Of a stretch of 5,224 nucleotides of DNA, positions 1 to 5,224 are shown piece by piece (within the stretch, counting starts at the first letter, position 1; each line of letters starts with the position of its first letter). The notes below the pieces were generated by a model. It was not told the DNA's origin. It saw nothing but the letters and a program-made list of their open reading frames with translations, and did no database searches. The stretch covers positions 1 through 5,224 of the forward strand of contig CAIXFP010000371.1 of NCBI GenBank assembly GCA_903918705.1, in the 5' to 3' direction. The stretch comes from an uncultured Pseudomonadota bacterium (GTDB lineage: Bacteria > Pseudomonadota > Gammaproteobacteria > Burkholderiales > Thiobacillaceae). The position numbers and the translations under genes are program-made.

Positions 1-1197
<1,197 letters not shown>

Positions 1198-1236
1198 AAG
1201 TAGTGCAGGCCGCTTGGGGGGGCGCCAGTCGCAACG

Positions 1237-1293
1237 GCGCAGGGGTTCTCATGCACTTCACCCAGCCTGCGCAAGGGTTCCCTTTGAGAGAAC
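1237..1293. repeat. Cluster of short direct and inverted repeats downstream of prfC
   Basis: Two 14-bp copies, GCGCAGGGGTTCTC (1237-1250) and GCGCAAGGGTTCCC (1269-1282), match at 12 of 14 positions with starts 32 bp apart. The same segment also forms inverted pairs: GCGCAGG (1237-1243) with CCTGCGC (1266-1272), a 7-bp perfect stem with a 22-nt loop, and GTTCTC (1245-1250) with GAGAAC (1288-1293). These two pairings interleave, so they are either alternative folds or pseudoknot-like. This could be a transcript-end structure, a regulator site or part of a dispersed repeat; the sequence alone does not decide. Confidence 0.45.
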
Positions 1294-1322
1294 GGAGGGA
1301 GTCCCCCACTTCGCCTTGCTCC

Positions 1323-1334
1323 AGCGCATGCGCT
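1323..1334. repeat. Perfect 12-bp palindrome AGCGCATGCGCT
   Basis: AGCGCATGCGCT is its own reverse complement. It is bracketed by two direct copies of CCTTGCTC (1314-1321 and 1343-1350, starts 29 bp apart). A symmetric site in a gene-free stretch about 220 bp upstream of the kinase start could bind a dimeric regulator. A GC-rich 12-mer palindrome can also occur by chance, so a role is only a possibility. Confidence 0.4.
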
Positions 1335-1555
1335 AAAGATTTCCTTGCTCTGGCCGTTATGGCGCGAGCTGACCCGGGCATACGGGCGCTGCGCTTTCGA
1401 ATCCCAGGACAAGGAAACAGTTGGCTTATGGTTCCCCTTCCGCCCTACCCCGCTGTTCGTGAGCAACGCGTGGCATCCCTCGACCCGGACCAGGGCGACG
1501 GGCGGGCGAACCGTTGCGGCCACCACCGCCGCCACGACGCGGCGACGCCCTGCTG

Positions 1556-4500
1556 ATGCCCGCGCGACGCTTGTTCCGGCCAGGCGGCGTAAGCCCGGGT
1601 GACATCGTTCCGTGGCGCGGTATGGTCGCGCTGCTCGCCGTGTTGCTGGCCCTGGTGATCTTCCTGGGTGGCAGGATCTACCAAAGCGAGGAGGCAAACG
1701 CGGATCGCAAGGCCCATACCAATTTGGAAGCCATCGCCCAGGATAAGGTGGCGCAACTCGCGCAGTGGCGGGGCAAACGGCTTGTGGACATCCAGGATCT
1801 CTCCAGCCGACCCACGCTCATCGAGAATCTTGCGCGTTGGCGGGAACGACCAGACCCGCGGCTGTTGGCCGCCCTCTGGCAGTTCCTGCAGGGGCTGCGC
1901 CGCAGCATGACATTCCAGGATGTCGAGGTCGTGGATGCGACCGGACATCTGTTGTTGAATCTGATCCCGCAGCGGGAATTCGACGTAAGTAGTCAGCAGG
2001 CAATTGCCGTGGTGCTCAGTGACAAAACCGCCCGATTGACCGACCTGCGCAAGACCAACCTAGGCGTCGAACTGGATGCCGTGGCGCCGGTCATCGATGG
2101 CGAAGGCACATTGCTGGGCGCGATCCTGGTTCATTACGATGCCGACGACTTCCTGTTTCCCATGCTGCAATCCTGGCCCATCGCCAGCGCCTCGGGCGAA
2201 ACCATGCTGGTGCGCCGTGAGCGGGACGAGGTGTTGCTCATCAACAAGCCACGCCACCGCCCGGAGGCGGCCTTCAGCCTGCTCATGCCTTTGAGCCGGA
2301 GCGATTTGCCGTCAGTGCGTGCCGTGCTCGGCCATTCCGGTATTTACGAAGGACCGGATTACCGGGGTGTGCCGGTGCTTTCCGTGTTGCGCCCGGTGCC
2401 GGATTCAGGCTGGTTTCTGGTCATCAAGATGGATGCGAATGAGGCCTATGCCGACTGGCACGCACGCAAAACATTGCTCCTTGCCCTGATCGCCGCGCTG
2501 ATCTCGACCCTCGCCGCCATCGCCTGGTGGCTACGCTCCAGCGTACTGCGCTATCGCATGCTCCACGCCGCCGAGGCGGCCCGACATGAGCAGGACGCCC
2601 AGGCCAGCGCGGTCATCGACTCTTTCGACCAGGTCGTGGCCGTGCTCGACCGCGACGGCCGCATCCAGCGGGTCAACCGGGCCTGGAGCGATTTCGCCAT
2701 GGCCAACGGCGGCGACTCGGCGACGCGCAACGGGGTCGGATTGAATTATTTCCGCAGCGCCGCCGCCGCGTCCGATGCCTCGGCCACAAGGGCGCTGGCG
2801 GGATTGCGCGCCGTGCTCGACGGGAAATGCGCTCAATTCAACCTGGAATACCCCTGCGATACACCCACGGATAAACGCTGGTTTTTGATGAACGTGATTC
2901 CGCTCGACTCGGCCGAGGGCGGCCTGGTCGTCAGCCACCTCGACATCACCGCGAGCAAGCTCGTGGAGTTGCAACTGCAACGCGACCGCGAGCAGCAGGC
3001 CACGTTGCGGGAACTCCTGGAAATCATCCTCGCGGGGGGCAGCCTGCGCGAGACGCTGGCGCGCTGCCTGGCACGCATGCTTGCCGTGCCCTGGCTGGCC
3101 TTGCTGCCCAGAGGGGCCATCCACCTGATGGCGGAGGACGGCGAACATCTGGAAATGAGCATCATCCATAACCAGCCCCCGGAAATGCTCGGGCCTTGCC
3201 GCCATCTGCCGCCGGGCAAATGCCTGTGCGGCCAGGCGGCCCGAGACGGCGAGGAGGTGCTCGCCGACGTCGTCGATGCCCACAGTTCCGGCTTGGCCGA
3301 CCAGGGCCATGACTGCCTGCCCTTGCTGGCCGAGGGGCGCGTGCTCGGCGTGCTGGTGGTGCAGTTGCCGTCGGGCGCGGTGAGTGATCTGGCGCAGGAA
3401 GATTTCCTCGGGTCGGCGGCCCACATCATGGCCTCCTTCATTGCCCGCGCACGGGGCGAAGCGGCTTTGAAGGAACAGGAGTCCATGTATCGCCTGGTGG
3501 CGGAAACGGCGGGCGATGGCTTCTGGGTGCTGGATGAAGCGGGACACATTCTGGAAGTCAACGCGGCCCTGGCGCGGATGACCGGCTACAGCCGGGCGGA
3601 ACTACAGGCCATGCAGGTCTGGGATATCGACGCCACGGAGAAGTCCGAGGATACGGCGGCGCGCCTGGAACGGATCCGGCGCGAGGGGCGCATGCTGTAT
3701 GAAACCCGGCAGCGCACCAAGGATGGCCGCCTGATCATCCTCGAAATCAGCATTTCCCACAGTCCCGCCTTCGGGGGACGATACTTCGCGTTTCTCCGCG
3801 ACGTCACCGCCCGCCGCGAGACGGAGGAAACCCTGCGCAATCTCTCCAGCGCGGTCGAGCAGAGTTCCAATGCCATCCTCATCACCAATAGCCGGGTCGA
3901 GATCGAGTTCGCCAACGCGGCGTTCGCCTCGGTCACCGGCTATGAACTGCTGGATGTCTACGGAAAAAATCCGCGCCTGCTGCAATCCGGAGAAACCCCG
4001 GGCGCCGTCTTCGCAGAGATGTGGCGGATCCTGCGCGAGGGCCGCGCCTGGCGCGGCGAGGTCATCAACCGGCGCAAGAACGGCGAGATCTACTACGCCT
4101 ACCAGAGCATCACTCCCATCCACGGCGCCGGGGGCGTCATCAGCCACTACGTCTCCATCAGCGAAGATGTCACCGAGAAGAAACGCATCGGCCAGGAGTT
4201 GGACCGGCATCGCCATCACCTGGAGGAATTGGTGGACACTCGCACCAGTGAACTGGTAAGCGCGCGGATGGAGGCGGAACGTCTGGCCCGGGTGAAGAGC
4301 GAATTCCTCGCCAACATGAGCCATGAGATACGCACGCCCATGCACGCCGTCCTGGGTATGGCCCAGATTGGCCTGCGCGACAGCCTAGACGCCAAGTCCA
4401 GCGAAGCCTTCGGCCACATACTCCAGGCCGGCAGGCATCTGCTCGGCGTGATCAACGACATCCTGGATTTTTCCAGGATCGAAGCGGGCAAGATGTCGGT

Positions 4501-5224
4501 GGAACAGCAACCGTTCTCCTTGCGCGCCACCCTGGATCAAGCCATCTCCCTGATGCAGGAGCGAGCCCGGGACAAGGGCCTGGCCCTCACCCTGGAGGCC
4601 GCCCCGGAACTGCCCCATTGGGTGTCGGGCGATGGCCTGCGGGTGCAACAGGTACTGCTCAACCTGCTCGGCAATGCGATCAAGTTTACTCAGAACGGAG
4701 CGGTGACGCTGGCCGTGAGCCGGATCGGCGAGGAGACGGTGTTTCAGGTCGCCGATAGCGGCATTGGCATGACCCCGGAACAGCTTTCCCGACTGTTCGG
4801 GGCCTTCGAGCAGGCCGATACCTCCACCACCCGGCAATATGGCGGCAGCGGCCTGGGGCTGGCCATCAGCCGGAACCTGGCGCGCCTGATGGGCGGCGAC
4901 ATCACGGTCAGCAGCGAGTCCGGCGTCGGTAGCGTATTCACCCTGCGCCTTCCCCTGCCCGTCGCCCAGGCCCAGGCGGCGGCTCCGGCGCTCGGCGTGA
5001 CAGCGGGCCCGAGCCTGGCGGGATTGCGGATATTGGCGGCGGAGGACGTGGACATCAACCGCATGATCCTGGAAGACCTGCTGGAGCACGAAGGCGCCCG
5101 GGTCGTGTTCGCGGAGAACGGCCGCGAGGCGCTGGATCGCCTGGCTGAACACGGAACCCAGGCTTTCGACGTGGTGCTGATGGACGTGCAGATGCCGGTG
5201 ATGGACGGCCACGAGGCAACCCGG
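1556..5224 (+). CDS. Membrane-bound hybrid sensor histidine kinase (dCache-PAS-GAF-PAS-PAS-HisKA-HATPase-REC), 3'-truncated
   Basis: This frame stays open to the window end (at least 1223 residues). A transmembrane kinase of this type autophosphorylates a histidine and passes phosphate to its own receiver domain. Order: basic N-tail (1-22), TM1 (about 23-40), periplasmic double-Cache-like sensor (41-305; VVDATG 125-130, GETMLVRR from 214, YRGVPVL 269-275), TM2 (306-326), PAS1 (about 350-466, ending DIT), GAF (about 497-633; Cys 548, 556, 558, 587), PAS2 (642-755), PAS3 (761-875; GKNPRLLQSG 803-812, W832) and a coiled-coil linker. HisKA has SHEIRTP with phospho-acceptor H923. HATPase_c shows N box N1036/N1040, G1 DSGIG 1067-1071, F box 1081-1086 and G2 GGSGLGL 1096-1102. 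REC has E1163/D1164 and phospho-acceptor D1210 in LMDVQMPVMDG; the window cuts it soon after, and a second REC or Hpt may follow. ATG 1556 is the first ATG after the in-frame TGA at 1460 and gives a basic tail before TM1. It has no clear ribosome binding site; ATG 1622 is an alternative. All kinase and ATP-binding residues are intact. The ligand and partner regulator are unknown. Confidence 0.93.
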   Translation, partial: MPARRLFRPGGVSPGDIVPWRGMVALLAVLLALVIFLGGRIYQSEEANADRKAHTNLEAIAQDKVAQLAQWRGKRLVDIQDLSSRPTLIENLARWRERPDPRLLAALWQFLQGLRRSMTFQDVEVVDATGHLLLNLIPQREFDVSSQQAIAVVLSDKTARLTDLRKTNLGVELDAVAPVIDGEGTLLGAILVHYDADDFLFPMLQSWPIASASGETMLVRRERDEVLLINKPRHRPEAAFSLLMPLSRSDLPSVRAVLGHSGIYEGPDYRGVPVLSVLRPVPDSGWFLVIKMDANEAYADWHARKTLLLALIAALISTLAAIAWWLRSSVLRYRMLHAAEAARHEQDAQASAVIDSFDQVVAVLDRDGRIQRVNRAWSDFAMANGGDSATRNGVGLNYFRSAAAASDASATRALAGLRAVLDGKCAQFNLEYPCDTPTDKRWFLMNVIPLDSAEGGLVVSHLDITASKLVELQLQRDREQQATLRELLEIILAGGSLRETLARCLARMLAVPWLALLPRGAIHLMAEDGEHLEMSIIHNQPPEMLGPCRHLPPGKCLCGQAARDGEEVLADVVDAHSSGLADQGHDCLPLLAEGRVLGVLVVQLPSGAVSDLAQEDFLGSAAHIMASFIARARGEAALKEQESMYRLVAETAGDGFWVLDEAGHILEVNAALARMTGYSRAELQAMQVWDIDATEKSEDTAARLERIRREGRMLYETRQRTKDGRLIILEISISHSPAFGGRYFAFLRDVTARRETEETLRNLSSAVEQSSNAILITNSRVEIEFANAAFASVTGYELLDVYGKNPRLLQSGETPGAVFAEMWRILREGRAWRGEVINRRKNGEIYYAYQSITPIHGAGGVISHYVSISEDVTEKKRIGQELDRHRHHLEELVDTRTSELVSARMEAERLARVKSEFLANMSHEIRTPMHAVLGMAQIGLRDSLDAKSSEAFGHILQAGRHLLGVINDILDFSRIEAGKMSVEQQPFSLRATLDQAISLMQERARDKGLALTLEAAPELPHWVSGDGLRVQQVLLNLLGNAIKFTQNGAVTLAVSRIGEETVFQVADSGIGMTPEQLSRLFGAFEQADTSTTRQYGGSGLGLAISRNLARLMGGDITVSSESGVGSVFTLRLPLPVAQAQAAAPALGVTAGPSLAGLRILAAEDVDINRMILEDLLEHEGARVVFAENGREALDRLAEHGTQAFDVVLMDVQMPVMDGHEATR

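Larger units (their letters stand above)
1198..1555. other. Intergenic region between prfC and the sensor kinase, repeat-containing, no supported gene
   Basis: This 358-bp stretch holds no ORF I would call a gene. A plus-strand frame from GTG 1203 to TGA 1554-1556 (117 codons) and long minus-strand frames cross it, but none resembles a known protein family. The minus-strand frames run into the coding DNA on either side. It contains imperfect 14-bp direct repeats (1237-1250 and 1269-1282), inverted repeats (1237-1243 with 1266-1272; 1245-1250 with 1288-1293), a weak larger pairing of 1208-1220 with 1303-1315, a perfect 12-bp palindrome (1323-1334) and 8-bp direct repeats (1314-1321 and 1343-1350). 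No hairpin followed by a T-run is visible, so no intrinsic terminator is called for prfC. No convincing -35/-10 or sigma-54 promoter is seen either, although the kinase promoter most plausibly lies here. Confidence 0.6.

Noticed and set aside
1198..1330. Intrinsic terminator for prfC
   Set aside because: Inverted repeats are present, but none is a compact GC-rich stem followed by a T-run.
1470..1490. TGGCAT at 1471 as a sigma-54 -24 element
   Set aside because: No TTGC-like -12 element follows at the required spacing.
1203..1556. A 117-codon plus-strand frame between prfC and the kinase
   Set aside because: No recognisable family, domain, membrane segment or ribosome binding site, and it spans several short repeats. 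Kept only as a remark about the TGATG overlap.
2531..3547. A 338-codon minus-strand open frame opposite the kinase PAS1/GAF region
   Set aside because: The opposite strand carries continuous, recognisable PAS and GAF domains. The His/Gln/Ala/Gly-rich minus-strand translation is typical of an antisense shadow of a GC-biased gene.
4793..4813. Apparent F-box deviation (LFGAFEQ rather than LFxPFxQ) in the kinase ATP-binding domain
   Set aside because: Ala in place of Pro at this position is common in BarA-like hybrid kinases, so it is not a sign of an inactive kinase.
1556..5224. Possible frameshift or gene split within the very long kinase
   Set aside because: Codon-by-codon reading gives one uninterrupted frame with all domains in a sensible order.

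Overview
The window reads as chromosomal DNA of a high-GC proteobacterium. By eye the base composition is roughly 60-65% G+C, with strong G/C third-position bias in both genes. The RF3 sequence and the style of the multi-PAS/GAF hybrid kinase suggest a betaproteobacterium (Rhodocyclales/Nitrosomonadales-like). That placement is an impression from family knowledge, not a computed assignment.

Layout: (1) 1-1197, + strand: the 3' three quarters of prfC (peptide chain release factor 3), cut by the left window edge just before the G4 motif of its GTPase domain. (2) 1198-1555: a 358-bp stretch with no convincing gene. It holds several short repeats (imperfect 14-bp direct repeats, inverted repeats, a perfect 12-bp palindrome, 8-bp direct repeats) and no clear promoter or terminator. 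(3) 1556-5224, + strand: one uninterrupted frame of at least 1223 codons, running off the right edge. It encodes a membrane-bound hybrid sensor histidine kinase. Domain order is TM1, periplasmic double-Cache-like sensor, TM2, PAS, cysteine-bearing GAF, PAS, NifL-like PAS, coiled-coil linker, HisKA, HATPase_c and the first part of a receiver domain.

The two genes are not functionally related as far as can be seen. prfC is translation housekeeping; the kinase is a signal-integration protein with one external and four cytoplasmic sensory modules. The most interesting signal is inside the kinase. Its GAF domain carries a Cys-x7-Cys-x-Cys arrangement plus a downstream cysteine, resembling what I recall for the [2Fe-2S] GAF domain of staphylococcal AirS. 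The PAS domain just before the kinase core resembles the FAD-binding PAS of NifL. Together they suggest redox or oxygen sensing, which is inference. No phage, IS, CRISPR, tRNA or rRNA signal was seen.
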